Position numbers and translations under genes: made by a program. From assembly GCA_963757265.1 (NCBI GenBank), contig CAVWRA010000004.1, positions 124,001-188,000 on the forward strand: DNA of 64,000 nucleotides. Direction: 5' to 3'. The stretch comes from CAIVVT01 sp963757265. GTDB taxonomy: Bacteria; Acidobacteriota; Terriglobia; Bryobacterales; Bryobacteraceae. Of the stretch, positions 1 to 8,762 are shown piece by piece. Below the pieces are notes generated by a model. It was not told the origin of the DNA. It was given only the letters and a program-made list of their open reading frames with translations, and searched no databases. Each line of letters starts with the position of its first letter. Within the stretch, counting starts at the first letter, position 1.

Positions 1-256
1 GGCGTTCACATTCGCCCTCGGCGTAGTCCCAGCAGTTGTCCATGAACGTGATTCCGCGGTCGATCGCCGTGCGGATGATGCGCGTCGTGAGCTCCGGATC
101 CGACGCGAAACCAGCGTGCGCGCCGCCCAGGCCGATGGCCGAGACTTTTTCGCCCGTCTTGCCAAGCGTGCGATAGGTCATTCCATCGGATTGACCTTCC
201 GTCGATGCAGTCACACCCAGAGCTGCCATTACGCCTAGAGCCTGCCTGCGGTTCAT
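1..256 (-). CDS. Aldo/keto reductase family protein, N-terminal part (runs off the window)
   Basis: Reading the minus strand from the ATG at 256-254 gives an uninterrupted frame to the window edge. The first residues, MNRRQALGVMAALGVTA, look like a short Tat-type export signal. Then comes MTYRTLGKTGEKVSAIGLGG, the usual first strand and turn of aldo/keto reductases, and later a helix followed by a GITFMDNCWDYAEG stretch. In that stretch the Asp and Tyr correspond to the family's catalytic Asp/Tyr region (FDTAxxYG in most members). A purine-rich GGGGGG block just upstream can serve as ribosome binding site. Family members are NAD(P)H-dependent oxidoreductases of aldehydes and sugars. Exported, Tat-tagged versions are common in acidobacteria. 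Only about 85 residues are visible, so substrate and length are unknown. The gene is divergent from the PhyH operon. Confidence 0.85.
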   Translation of the reverse strand, partial: MNRRQALGVMAALGVTASTEGQSDGMTYRTLGKTGEKVSAIGLGGAHAGFASDPELTTRIIRTAIDRGITFMDNCWDYAEGECER

Positions 257-515
257 TGAAATCCCCCCTTTCGTGTCATCTATTATGCGCCAACCATGGA
301 TTGCCCGAAAGGGCAAAACGGCGACGGGGCATTGTTCCCAGTGCCCGGAACCTGCGATCGCTTTTGATGGGCGGAATCGAGAGCCAACAGAAGCGCGAAC
401 GGAACAGGATATTCGGATCTATAGGCTTTGGGTAGCTGCGCGTGCTCATTTCGTGCTATTGATCTGGGATACGATCGCGCGGGATGGCGATTCGCGGGGT
501 GGAGGCCCCACGTCG

Positions 516-1367
516 ATGGCAAGCGGGCCCTTAGGTAAAGACGCGCTGAAGTCTTTTCAAAACGATGGTTACGTCCTGGCCGGCGGCATGTTCGATGCGG
601 AAGAGATCGAGCTTCTGCGCCGATCCGCCAAGGAGGACAAGGCGCTGGATGATCATGCCTATGGCAGAGCCGACTCGGAAGGGGGAACCGTCCGGCTGGC
701 TTTATGGAATCACCCCGGCGACACGATCTATGGCATGTTCGCCCGCTGCCGCTCCGTGGTGGACACGGCCGAAATGCTGCTGGGCGGCGAGGTGTACCAC
801 TACCACTCGAAGATGATCATGAAGGAGCCCCGGGTCGGCGGCGCATGGACGTGGCATCAGGACTACGGCTACTGGTACCAGAACGGCGTTCTGTTTCCGC
901 TTCTCTGCAGCGCGTTCATCGCGGTGGATCGGGCCACCAGGGAGAATGGCTGCCTGCAGGTGTTGAAAGGCTCTCACCTGGCGGGGCGCATCGAACATGT
1001 ATTGGCCGGAGATCAGGCCGGCGCCGACGTCGCGCGCGTGCAGGAGCTGGCCAAACGCCTGGAACTGGTCCACGTGGAGATGGAGCCGGGCGACACCATT
1101 TTCTTCGACTGCAACCTGCTGCATCGCAGCGACCAGAACCGCTCCGAACATCCCCGCTGGTCTCTGATCTGCTGCTACAACGCGGCGCGCAACGACCCCT
1201 ACAAGGAATCGCACCATCCGCGCTACACGCCGCTGAGCAAGGTCGACGACGCGATGATCAAGAACGTTGGGATGAGCCGCTTCGCGGACAGCCACGCAGA
1301 CGTGGCGTGGCTGGATCCCGTTCGCGACGTGAGCGCATCGAGCCTGACCAGCAGCCGGAAACCATGA
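516..1367 (+). CDS. Phytanoyl-CoA dioxygenase (PhyH) family protein, first of operon
   Basis: 283-residue Fe(II)/2-oxoglutarate dioxygenase of the PhyH family. The metal triad is visible: a WHQDYGYWY motif (His-x-Asp, about residues 113-115) and a distal LLHRSDQN His, with the Arg that would bind 2-oxoglutarate in the following region. The frame is open further upstream to 273, but I start at 516 because a GGTGGAGG ribosome site sits about nine bases before it and the upstream residues look random. PhyH enzymes hydroxylate small substrates; in bacterial catabolic operons the substrate is seldom known. The stop overlaps the start of the next gene (ATGA), so the pair is translationally coupled. 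A second PhyH gene lies two genes downstream. Confidence 0.85.
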   Translation: MASGPLGKDALKSFQNDGYVLAGGMFDAEEIELLRRSAKEDKALDDHAYGRADSEGGTVRLALWNHPGDTIYGMFARCRSVVDTAEMLLGGEVYHYHSKMIMKEPRVGGAWTWHQDYGYWYQNGVLFPLLCSAFIAVDRATRENGCLQVLKGSHLAGRIEHVLAGDQAGADVARVQELAKRLELVHVEMEPGDTIFFDCNLLHRSDQNRSEHPRWSLICCYNAARNDPYKESHHPRYTPLSKVDDAMIKNVGMSRFADSHADVAWLDPVRDVSASSLTSSRKP

Positions 1368-2269
1368 TTCCCAACACCAACGACGGCAGCCCGGCGGCGC
1401 CGCGGATGCGCTGCTACCTGAACCTGATGACTCTCGAGGATCTGCCGGCCCATGCATCCGGGCCGGCTGCCGGTGATTGGGACGCTGCGCTGGCAGCCAT
1501 TCGCGAGGCCGAGTACGAAGGGGTTCAGTTCATCGCGCCGGCGACGAACGAGCAGTTAGCCGCTTGCGTTCGACTGAACCTGGGCAGAGCTGGATCCGGC
1601 CGGGTCAATGAGCCGAAGGATGCAGAGGAACTGGCCAAGCGGTTCGCGGCCGAGGGAATGGAGTGCGCCACGCTGCACGTGGGATGGGGGATGGAGGACG
1701 ACGAGCAGGCGGCCTTGCTACTCGAAGCCGTGCTGGCCGCGTCGAGCCGCCACCGCGTGCCGCTGTACGTAGAAACTCACCGCGCCACGCTGTTTCAGGA
1801 CATGTGGCGGAGCGTGCAGTTCGTCAAACGCTTCGGCGAGCTTCGTTTCAACGGCGACTTTTCGCATTGGTACACCGGGCTCGAAATGGTCTATGGCGGA
1901 TTCCAGAACAAGCTCGAGTTCATTCGCCCGGTGCTGGAGCGAGTGAGTTTCCTGCATGGGCGCATCGGCGACCCGGGCTCCATGCAGGTCGATATTGGAT
2001 CCGGTGACGTGGAAACTCATCCCTTTGTCGCGGACTTTCGCGCGTTGTGGTCAGCCTCGTTCGCGGGGTTTCTGGCGCGGGCCCGGCCGGGCGACTACAT
2101 TCTGTTCGTGCCGGAATTGTTGAGCCCGCGCATTTATTACGCCCGGCGGCTAGCGGTCAGCGGCTCGGCGAGAATTGAGGAAGGCGACCGCTGGAATCAG
2201 GCGCTGGTTCTGCGGCGCATCGCCCAAGAGTGTTTCGAGTTGGCTCAGGAGAATAAGAATGCCCACTGA
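1364..2269 (+). CDS. Sugar phosphate isomerase/epimerase-like TIM-barrel protein
   Basis: 301 residues with the pattern of the xylose isomerase-like / AP endonuclease family 2 barrels. It has an early EAEYEGVQF strand-helix unit, a central VPLYVETHR strand carrying the metal-binding Glu, then FNGDFSHWY (Asp and His ligands) and FLHGRIGDPGS (His), and a C-terminal YILFVPELL strand with the last Glu. Such proteins isomerise or epimerise keto-sugars or inositols in the cytoplasm. It starts at ATG 1364, overlapping the upstream TGA, and its end overlaps the following PhyH gene by eleven bases. It is therefore the middle gene of a tight three-gene operon. The substrate cannot be read from the sequence. 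Confidence 0.8.
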   Translation: MIPNTNDGSPAAPRMRCYLNLMTLEDLPAHASGPAAGDWDAALAAIREAEYEGVQFIAPATNEQLAACVRLNLGRAGSGRVNEPKDAEELAKRFAAEGMECATLHVGWGMEDDEQAALLLEAVLAASSRHRVPLYVETHRATLFQDMWRSVQFVKRFGELRFNGDFSHWYTGLEMVYGGFQNKLEFIRPVLERVSFLHGRIGDPGSMQVDIGSGDVETHPFVADFRALWSASFAGFLARARPGDYILFVPELLSPRIYYARRLAVSGSARIEEGDRWNQALVLRRIAQECFELAQENKNAH

Positions 2270-3134
2270 CCTGGCTGAAGTGCATCACCCCATGGGGAGT
2301 CTGTTCGAGTGGCCGAAGGGCCGGGAGGAGTGGGAACAGTACCGCCTCAGCGCAGAGCAAATCGCGTTCTACCACGAGTTCGGCTATCTGGCCGGCGTGC
2401 GCGTGCTCAACGATCAGCAGGTGGAGGTGCTTCGATCTCAACTCGCCGGCCTGGCCTCGACCTCCCATCCGGGCCATTCGTTGTTCTACGAGTACCATTC
2501 GAATGAGTCGCAGAGTCCCGAAACCGTGCTGTTCCACGCGCTGGGCGCGTGGAGAATCGAACCTTCATTTCACGACGTTCTATGGAGTCCGCCGTTTGTC
2601 ATGGCCGCATCGCAACTGCTGGGCGGCGCAGTGCGCTTCTGGCACGATCAACTATTCTGCAAGCCCGCACAGCACGGCGGAGTCGTGGCCTGGCACCAGG
2701 ACTTCTCCTATTGGACGCGCACCCAGCCGATGGCGCACCTGACCTGCTGGATCGGATTGGACGACAGCACTCGCGAGAACGGGTGCCTGCATTACGTGCC
2801 CGGCAGCCATCGTTGGAACCTGCTCCCGGTCACGGGTCTGGCCGGCAACATGGACGAGATCCAGACCGTGCTCACGCCTGAACAGAAACAGGCTTTCCGT
2901 CCCGTTCCGATCGAGCTGAAGCGCGGGGAATGCAGCTTCCACCATCCCTTGCTGGTCCACGGCTCGTATGAGAACCGGTCCGAGCGGGCGCGCCGGGCGA
3001 CGGTGATCAATGTGTTTCGCGATGGCGTCCGGTCGGTCTCCGACGCACCCCCGTTGGAAGGCGTTCCACCGATCCCCAGCGGCAGCAAAATGGAGGGGAC
3101 CTTCTTCCCACTGCTGTTCGATCCACAGGGATAG
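2259..3134 (+). CDS. Phytanoyl-CoA dioxygenase (PhyH) family protein, third of operon
   Basis: 291-residue second PhyH-family oxygenase. The iron site is seen in VVAWHQDFSYW (His-x-Asp) and in HHPLLVHGSYENRS (distal His followed by the Arg region). The RENGCLHYVPGSHRW segment is the typical PhyH strand after the first metal motif. I start at ATG 2259, which has CAGGAGA seven bases upstream and lies inside the end of the isomerase gene; the frame is open to 2175 but the extra residues belong to the isomerase in another frame. It shares the fold but little continuous identity with the first PhyH, so the two are probably not a recent duplication and may act on successive intermediates. A structured repeat begins 14 bases after the stop. 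Confidence 0.85.
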   Translation: MPTDLAEVHHPMGSLFEWPKGREEWEQYRLSAEQIAFYHEFGYLAGVRVLNDQQVEVLRSQLAGLASTSHPGHSLFYEYHSNESQSPETVLFHALGAWRIEPSFHDVLWSPPFVMAASQLLGGAVRFWHDQLFCKPAQHGGVVAWHQDFSYWTRTQPMAHLTCWIGLDDSTRENGCLHYVPGSHRWNLLPVTGLAGNMDEIQTVLTPEQKQAFRPVPIELKRGECSFHHPLLVHGSYENRSERARRATVINVFRDGVRSVSDAPPLEGVPPIPSGSKMEGTFFPLLFDPQG

Positions 3135-3148
3135 CGGACGCCAAACGG

Positions 3149-3419
3149 CTAGGGCCTGCTCACGCTACCCGAACGGATGGCGTTGCGCGCGAAAACCGCC
3201 TCAGACGAGGCGGAGGACGATGGCTTTGGACATTCCAAGGCAAGGACGACAACGAAGGTCGAGGCGGTTTTCGCTACAACCCCGAGGGACGGGGCCGGTT
3301 TCCCCGATTTCCGCGTCGCTCGTCGCTCGCAGACGCCCGGTATGCGTCGTTCCTCGCTCCTGGAACTCGAAGAAACCGGCTCCCGTCGCTACCGTCCGGG
3401 TAGCGTGAACAGGCCCTAG
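3149..3419. repeat. 271-bp nested inverted-repeat element (MITE-like)
   Basis: The ends form a 28-bp inverted repeat with two mismatches: 3149-3176 (starts CTAGGGCCTG) and 3392-3419 (ends CAGGCCCTAG). Inside are two further stem-loops. The first pairs 3189-3202 with 3261-3274 (14 bp perfect, GCGAAAACCGCCTC). The second pairs 3288-3302 with 3372-3387 (15-16 bp, one bulge, GACGGGGCCGGTTTC). The whole element could fold as a Y or cloverleaf. It carries no convincing gene. It fills the gap between two convergent genes, and its right-hand CTAG supplies the TAG stop codon of proC. It could act as a bidirectional terminator, a mobile repeat, or both. Confidence 0.75.
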
Positions 3420-4285
3420 TCCTTTCGCGTCTCGCCGAGGCCCCGGGCAATTTGTGCGGCCTCCTCGATGGCCCGTGCCAGCACGGAGCGGATCTTGCCA
3501 TCCTCAAGCATCAACAGCCCGGCAATGGTGCATCCCGCCGGGGTGGTGACATCGTCGCGCAACGCCGCCGGATGGCGTCCGGTCGCCTGCACCATTCGAG
3601 CGGCACCGCCCACCGTCTGCGCGACCAGATCGAGGGCCAACTGCCGCGGCAACCCCACGCGCACGCCGGCATCCGCCATGGCTTCGATGATCAGATAGAC
3701 ATACGCCGGCCCGCTGCCGCTGAGTGCGGTGATGGCGTTGAAATGCTGTTCGTCAACCTGCCGGCAGCGGCCGACCACGGCGAACAGCGATTGCGCCTGC
3801 TGGAGATGCGCCGGCGTGGCGTGTTGGCCCCCACTGATGACCGTCATGCCCTCGCCCACGATACTCGGAGTGTTGGGCATGGCACGAATCCACGGGTTCG
3901 GTGCGCCCAGCAGTTGCTCGAGCCGCGCGGTGGAAACGCCCGCGGCGATCGAGATGAGCAGCGTCCCAGGCGGAAGTCCACTTTGCGCCAGGCGGCCGAT
4001 CGCTGATGGAATGTGCGCCGGCTTGACGCACAGCAGGACGATTGCGGTGTTCGGCAGGCGGTCCTCATAGTGCGTCGTCACGGGAACGCCAAGGGCGCTC
4101 TCCACCGCCTGGGCCGAAGCCGATGTGCGCGTGGCGGCCCAGATCCGATCCGGCGTGAGGAGACCGCCGCGGAGAATGCCCTGAATGAGCGCCTGGCCCA
4201 TGACCCCAGCGCCGATGACTCCAAGGCAGGCTCCGGGCGGCAGAAGGGGCGGTGCGTTTTGAGCGTCCAAATTGCTGTTTGCCAT
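3416..4285 (-). CDS. proC: Pyrroline-5-carboxylate reductase
   Basis: 289 residues, close to the family's usual 270-280. It reduces 1-pyrroline-5-carboxylate to proline with NAD(P)H in the cytoplasm, the last step of proline synthesis. The N-terminal Rossmann motif reads GVIGAGVMGQAL. VLLCVKPAHI marks the end of the nucleotide domain, IRAMPNTPS follows, and the C-terminal dimerisation domain has the signature ALSGSGPAYVY and DDVTTPAGCTIAGL. The frame is open upstream to 4570 but those residues are unlike the family. ATG 4285 is preferred, with GAGG very close upstream, so the true leader may be short. The stop codon TAG is made by the last four bases of the adjoining inverted-repeat element. 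Confidence 0.92.
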   Translation of the reverse strand: MANSNLDAQNAPPLLPPGACLGVIGAGVMGQALIQGILRGGLLTPDRIWAATRTSASAQAVESALGVPVTTHYEDRLPNTAIVLLCVKPAHIPSAIGRLAQSGLPPGTLLISIAAGVSTARLEQLLGAPNPWIRAMPNTPSIVGEGMTVISGGQHATPAHLQQAQSLFAVVGRCRQVDEQHFNAITALSGSGPAYVYLIIEAMADAGVRVGLPRQLALDLVAQTVGGAARMVQATGRHPAALRDDVTTPAGCTIAGLLMLEDGKIRSVLARAIEEAAQIARGLGETRKD

Positions 4286-4701
4286 TCCCTCGATCTTAGG
4301 CTGATTCGCCCTCCCTTGTTTCCGATCAGTACTCCGGCTCCCGCGCGGCCGATACGGGGTCGCAGCGCAAGATCGACAACCGGCCCCTGGCGAGCAGGCA
4401 GCAGCGGTTGCCATCCACCGCCGGCTGTGCTGATTGGTTTCGATCCACGTGCCCCGCATCCCGCGAATGGCGACATCGTGACGCCCGGCGCTGTGCGAAC
4501 CCCAGACGCGCGCCTTATGCCTCGCAGCCTCGGGTAAGCTGGTGTTCGCGGATTTGAGTGCGCGAGTCACTTAGGCTCGGGCTGATGGAGTCCCGGGCCA
4601 TGACACGGCAAGCGAGCGGCTCGATAGCATGGGGATCGGCCGGGCAGGGAAGCGTCATGCCCTCGTCCGTGCGTAGTGAGACGAAGAACGAGCGGAGAGA
4701 G
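4286..4701. other. Divergent intergenic region between proC and the GH-D-like gene
   Basis: 416 bases between two divergently transcribed genes, so it should hold both promoters. Frames are open through parts of it on both strands but give residues without family character. No inverted repeat or clear sigma-70 box pair stands out. Confidence 0.4.
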
Positions 4702-6804
4702 ATGAACAAAGCAAGAGCAACGTGGATGGTGCAGTCCGTTCGGGCCATGGCTTGCAACGCGCTTACAGCGCTGGTGCTGGGAAGTACGGCCGTCGCGGCT
4801 GCGGCGCCGTCCGGCAGCCCGGAGAGCGGGCGCACCGTGGCGACGCGCCAGGGATCGGAGTTCCGTCTCGAGAACGGGAGAATAGGCGCGAAGTGGTCCG
4901 CTGCGGCGGGCAAACTGAACGGTCTGACCGTTTGGGCGCGCCTGCCTGAGACGGAGATGCGCTTGCCGGAGCCGTTCGCCGTTCTGCTGAAGGATGGAAC
5001 GATCTACAATGCGGGGAACCTGAAGCTCGCGGGCGAGCCGGTCCGGCGTGAGATGATTCCGCGCGCCGGCTCGTCGCGGCTGGCCGATACGCTGCGCGGA
5101 GCGGCGTTCGAGTTCCCGCTGGAGAGCAGCGACGGCAATTTGCGCGTCCTGTGGTCGATGGTCCTGGTGGACGGCACTTCCTATTTGAGACAGGTGCTCA
5201 CGATCAGCGCGAATGCGCGCGACGTCCCTATCCGCGAAGTGAAGCTGATCGACCTGCAGCTCTCCGGGGCTCGCGTGAGCGGATCGGTGCAAGGTTCGCC
5301 GATCGTAGCCGGCAATGTCTTTCTGGGGGTTGAGCACCCGTTGGCCCAAAGCAAAGTGACGGACGGGCGGGCGACGGCCTGGATGGAGCGCGATCTTGCT
5401 TTGCGGGCCGGCCAGCAGATCACATACTCCAGCGTCATCGGTGTCGCGCGGCCAGGCCAGATGCGGCGCGACTTTCTGGCCTACCTCGAAACGGAACGGG
5501 CACACCCGTACCGTACGTTTCTGCACTACAACTCGTGGGAAGATATCGGGTACTTTACGCCCTACAACGAGCGGGAGGCGTTGGATAGAGTGAACGCGTT
5601 CGGAATCGAACTGGCCGAGAAGCGCGGAGTCAAGCTGGATTCCTATCTGTTCGACGATGGCTGGGACAACCACAAGTCGCTGTGGAAGTTCAACGACGGC
5701 TTTCCGCGGGGGTTCGCGGCGGTGAAGGATGCGGTGGAGCGGTACGGCGCCGGTGTGGGCGTATGGATGTCACCGTGGGGCGGCTACGCGAAACCGAAGC
5801 AGGAGCGGATTGAATTCGGGCGCGCGGCAGGATACGAGATTGTCGCGGGCGGATACGCCCTGTCGGGCCCGAAGTATTATGCCTCATTTCGCGACGTCTG
5901 CCTGGAGATGATTCACAAGTTCGGAGTGAACCAGTTCAAGTTCGATGGCACGGGCAACGTGGACAAGGTGTTCCCGGGAAGCCGGTTCGACAGCGATTTC
6001 GCCGCGGCGATCCACCTGATCAGCGAGCTGCGGGTGGCCCGGCCGGACCTGTTCATCAACCTGACGTCGGGCACGTGGCCTTCGCCCTTCTGGTTGCTTT
6101 ACGCGGACTCGATCTGGCGCGGCGGGGAGGACGATTCGACGACGGGCGTGGGAACCTACCGGGAACGCTGGATCACCTATCGCGACGCCGATACCTACCG
6201 GGGCATCGTGCAGCGCGGGCCGCTGTATCCGCTCAATTCGCTGATGCTGACCGGCGTGATCTACGAGCAGGGGCACAGTCATCTCAACAAGGACCCGGGG
6301 AACGACTTCCGCAATGAGGTCCGGTCATTTTTCGGCACCGGCACGCAGCTGCAGGAGATGTACGTTACGCCGCAGTTGCTGACCTCGGCCAACTGGGACG
6401 ACCTGGCGGAGGCGGCCAGGTGGTCGCGCGCCAACGCCGGAGTGCTGAAGGACACGCATTGGATCGGGGGCGATCCGGCGTGGCTGGAGGTCTACGGATG
6501 GGCTTCCTGGACGCCTGCCAAAGGGATCCTGGTGCTGCGCAATCCGAGCGACCGCGAGCAGACGATCCGCATCAGGCTGCAGGATGCATTCGAGTTGCCG
6601 TCCGGCGCGGCGCAGGAGTACGTGGCGCGGAGCCCGTGGAAAGGCGACGCCGGGCAGGCTGACATTGCGCTGCGCGCGCAGCAGCCGCACTCATTTCATC
6701 TCGCTCCGTTTGAAGTGCTGACGCTGGACGTTACGCCGCACGATGGGGTGTCGGAGGCGAGGATCCAGCCGGCAGGCGAGGCTACCGCAGAGAGGCCGAA
6801 GTGA
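4702..6804 (+). CDS. Secreted clan GH-D-like glycoside hydrolase (alpha-galactosidase-like, sometimes named 'enterotoxin')
   Basis: 700 residues. A signal peptide of about 33 residues ends near TAVAAAAPSG. An N-terminal beta-sandwich of about 270 residues is followed by a TIM barrel opened by FLHYNSWEDIGYF and LDSYLFDDGWDN, as in GH36/GH27 alpha-galactosidases. NQFKFDGTGN provides the likely nucleophile Asp, and DSIWRGGEDDS is the candidate acid/base region. A small beta domain ends the protein (GILVLRNPSDREQ). Homologues are often annotated 'enterotoxin' by legacy naming; the fold indicates a retaining alpha-glycosidase acting outside the cytoplasm. Start ATG 4702 has an AGCGGAGAGAG ribosome site directly upstream; the frame also opens at 4558. 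It stands alone, converging on the next gene. Confidence 0.75.
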   Translation: MNKARATWMVQSVRAMACNALTALVLGSTAVAAAAPSGSPESGRTVATRQGSEFRLENGRIGAKWSAAAGKLNGLTVWARLPETEMRLPEPFAVLLKDGTIYNAGNLKLAGEPVRREMIPRAGSSRLADTLRGAAFEFPLESSDGNLRVLWSMVLVDGTSYLRQVLTISANARDVPIREVKLIDLQLSGARVSGSVQGSPIVAGNVFLGVEHPLAQSKVTDGRATAWMERDLALRAGQQITYSSVIGVARPGQMRRDFLAYLETERAHPYRTFLHYNSWEDIGYFTPYNEREALDRVNAFGIELAEKRGVKLDSYLFDDGWDNHKSLWKFNDGFPRGFAAVKDAVERYGAGVGVWMSPWGGYAKPKQERIEFGRAAGYEIVAGGYALSGPKYYASFRDVCLEMIHKFGVNQFKFDGTGNVDKVFPGSRFDSDFAAAIHLISELRVARPDLFINLTSGTWPSPFWLLYADSIWRGGEDDSTTGVGTYRERWITYRDADTYRGIVQRGPLYPLNSLMLTGVIYEQGHSHLNKDPGNDFRNEVRSFFGTGTQLQEMYVTPQLLTSANWDDLAEAARWSRANAGVLKDTHWIGGDPAWLEVYGWASWTPAKGILVLRNPSDREQTIRIRLQDAFELPSGAAQEYVARSPWKGDAGQADIALRAQQPHSFHLAPFEVLTLDVTPHDGVSEARIQPAGEATAERPK

Positions 6805-7039
6805 CAGAGGCAAGCACGGGCGAGCCTGCCTGGGATACCCGGCGCGGTCGTGGTGCTGATCCTGTGGGGTTAGACTTGTTCCCCCTTCCAATGGGCCAAC
6901 CTGGACAGGTCAGCAAACCTGCATTGGGCCTGGTGCAGAAGAACCGGGCCGATCCCTGTCTTCCAGTCGCTCGTCTCGACTGGCATAGAACACGCCCGTC
7001 AGGCCGGTCCAACCCGGCGTGAACAGCCCGCGGAATAAC

Positions 7040-7062
7040 CCCGACGTAGAATTGTCGTCGGG
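7040..7062. terminator. Short hairpin between convergent genes
   Basis: CCCGACG at 7040-7046 pairs perfectly with CGTCGGG at 7056-7062 across a nine-base loop. It lies just after the minus-strand lipoprotein gene stop and 235 bases past the plus-strand glycosidase. No U-run follows, so termination is only a suggestion. The rest of 6805-7068 shows no gene. Confidence 0.3.
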
Positions 7063-7068
7063 TGCCAG

Positions 7069-8187
7069 TTAGAAGTACTTCGGCGCTAGCGACTTGAAAA
7101 CAGCGTAGGCGGGTTTGGGTTTCCCTTGCAGGTCTGTCATACCCCAGCCGCATTCGGCCGGGCAATTCTTCCTTCCGCAGTGATAGCAGACCGCGTCATC
7201 GCCCCAATCGTAGAAGAAGCAGCCAACTACGTCGGGGTAAGTGCCGAATATCTTCAACGCGATTGCAGCATACGCAGCTTGTTCTTGCGGTGTATGTCCC
7301 TCACCCCAGACGTTGTTCAACTTCTGCTGCTCGCAAACCGGGTTGCCCACCTTTCGATGCAGCGGCTTTCCGCTTCCTTCGATCGACGAATAACCCCACT
7401 CATTAATGAGCACGGGTTTGCCGGTTATGCCGTGGATCTTCTCGATGACAGGAATCCAATCCTGCGGCCCCCCCGGCTCCCAGGAACCAAAGTAACCATC
7501 GATGCCGGCATAGTCAAAGGGGTTATCAGGCTTGGAATAGATGTCGCGGAAGATCTTCTCGCCGCCCTCGAGTCCCGCCGGATTGATGTCCGCCTTCGCT
7601 TCCGGATTGCCTTTCTTCAGGCCCCGTGCGCCGGCAATCATGAACCGCTCGGCTTGTTCGACAGAGAGCGGGCCCCTGAAGACGTCGATATCCATCTCAT
7701 TGGAAACCTGCCACATCTCCACGAGTCCCTTGGTCTCGCGGCCCAGCTCTTCACATCCCTTTTCGTAGGTGTCGTAGTAATTGTCACTGTCAATGGAACC
7801 AGCCCATGCGGGAATGTGGGGACGCCAGGCGGTCTTCTTATCTTTCTCCTCATAGGCCATGACTCCGGCCAGCGGCGTGACCCCCATGATCCGTAGGCCA
7901 AAGGTCTTGACCTTTCTGGCCTCATCCAGGTTCTTCAGAAACTTGTCGCTCAATTTTCCGCCGATCTGGTCCTCGAAAGGGAATTCAAATCCCAGCCGTA
8001 CCCAGCCAATTCCCGCATCCTTGATCATCTGATAGTTGGGGTTTGACCATGGGCTGACGCCGAGGACGCGCTTGTTTACTGTCGAGGTCGGCTGCGGCGC
8101 AGCCGGAGGAGTACTGCTGCAGCTCACCAACGAAAACATTGACAGAGGTACGAATACCGCCGCAATTATACAGGCAGATTTCATCAT
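7069..8187 (-). CDS. Lipoprotein glycoside hydrolase, clan GH-A-like TIM barrel
   Basis: 372 residues. A type II signal peptide ends in a lipobox (LVSC, Cys at residue 23), so the protein is anchored in a membrane facing the periplasm or outside. The barrel has the clan GH-A pair of catalytic acids: WQVSNEMDI (Asn-Glu, acid/base, about residue 165) and PVLINEWGYSS (nucleophile Glu, about residue 262). A Cys cluster (CYHCGRKNCPAEC) near the C-terminus could form disulphides or bind a metal and is unusual. AAAGGAGAG lies six bases before ATG 8187; the second ATG at 8184 is also possible. The substrate is probably a beta-linked polysaccharide, by family only. Confidence 0.75.
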   Translation of the reverse strand: MMKSACIIAAVFVPLSMFSLVSCSSTPPAAPQPTSTVNKRVLGVSPWSNPNYQMIKDAGIGWVRLGFEFPFEDQIGGKLSDKFLKNLDEARKVKTFGLRIMGVTPLAGVMAYEEKDKKTAWRPHIPAWAGSIDSDNYYDTYEKGCEELGRETKGLVEMWQVSNEMDIDVFRGPLSVEQAERFMIAGARGLKKGNPEAKADINPAGLEGGEKIFRDIYSKPDNPFDYAGIDGYFGSWEPGGPQDWIPVIEKIHGITGKPVLINEWGYSSIEGSGKPLHRKVGNPVCEQQKLNNVWGEGHTPQEQAAYAAIALKIFGTYPDVVGCFFYDWGDDAVCYHCGRKNCPAECGWGMTDLQGKPKPAYAVFKSLAPKYF

Positions 8188-8467
8188 CTTATACTCTCCT
8201 TTTGGTCTCCCGGAATGCTGCTCCAATGGGTTCCGACTTTCCGCTTCTCCGCCCGTAAAGTCCACTGTGGACGGTCTTGGCAGATTCTACCATCTCGAGA
8301 TAAGACGTATCGGTGAACGGATCACTCGTGGAAGCTGTGCGTTTGGATGGCAGCGCTGACGGCTTGACGGATGAGGATTTGGACAGGTTTGTCAAGAGCT
8401 TCCCGATAGAGCCGGTCGGAGGCCCCGCCAGCCGATCCTGAAACGGCACCTTTGCCCAGCCAGTTAC

Positions 8468-8608
8468 CTACCGATAATGACGGTTACCGCCGCTGTCGAG
8501 GGCATCCAGCCAGCAAGTGATCCGGTCGCGCCTCTCGATGTCGATGTGCACTTTCTCGCCGCCTTTCCAGTGAATCGTCCCAGACGGAGGCCTCCATCGC
8601 GCGTCCGG
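8468..8608 (-). pseudogene. Possible C-terminal gene remnant in a 575-bp gap
   Basis: A 46-codon minus-strand frame ending at 8468 reads like a protein C-terminus (HWKGGEKVHIDIERRD and then ITCWLDALDSGG) but has no start and no recognised family. A plus-strand stretch near 8330-8442 (SADGLTDEDLDRFVKSF) also looks coding and ends at a stop. Both suggest debris of lost genes. The remainder of 8188-8762 shows only the terminator described separately. Confidence 0.25.
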
Positions 8609-8711
8609 TTACTCTCCGCAAACGCCGTTTATCGGCCATTGCCGCGTGCTGGAAGGATAGCGCCAATGGATCCACTGGCGCTCTTGATGATAGCGGGGGA
8701 GAGAGGAATGA

Positions 8712-8743
8712 GATGGCCCGGACGCGCGGGCATCCGGGCCATC
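8712..8743 (-). terminator. Intrinsic-type terminator of the small secreted protein gene
   Basis: GATGGCCCGGA (8712-8722) pairs perfectly with TCCGGGCCATC (8733-8743), an 11-bp stem with a ten-base loop, 20 bases after the stop of the minus-strand gene at 8763. On that strand it is followed by a pyrimidine-rich CTCATTCCTCTCTCC tract, a weak substitute for a U-run. Confidence 0.55.
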
Positions 8744-8762
8744 AGAGTTGTTATCACCGGCG

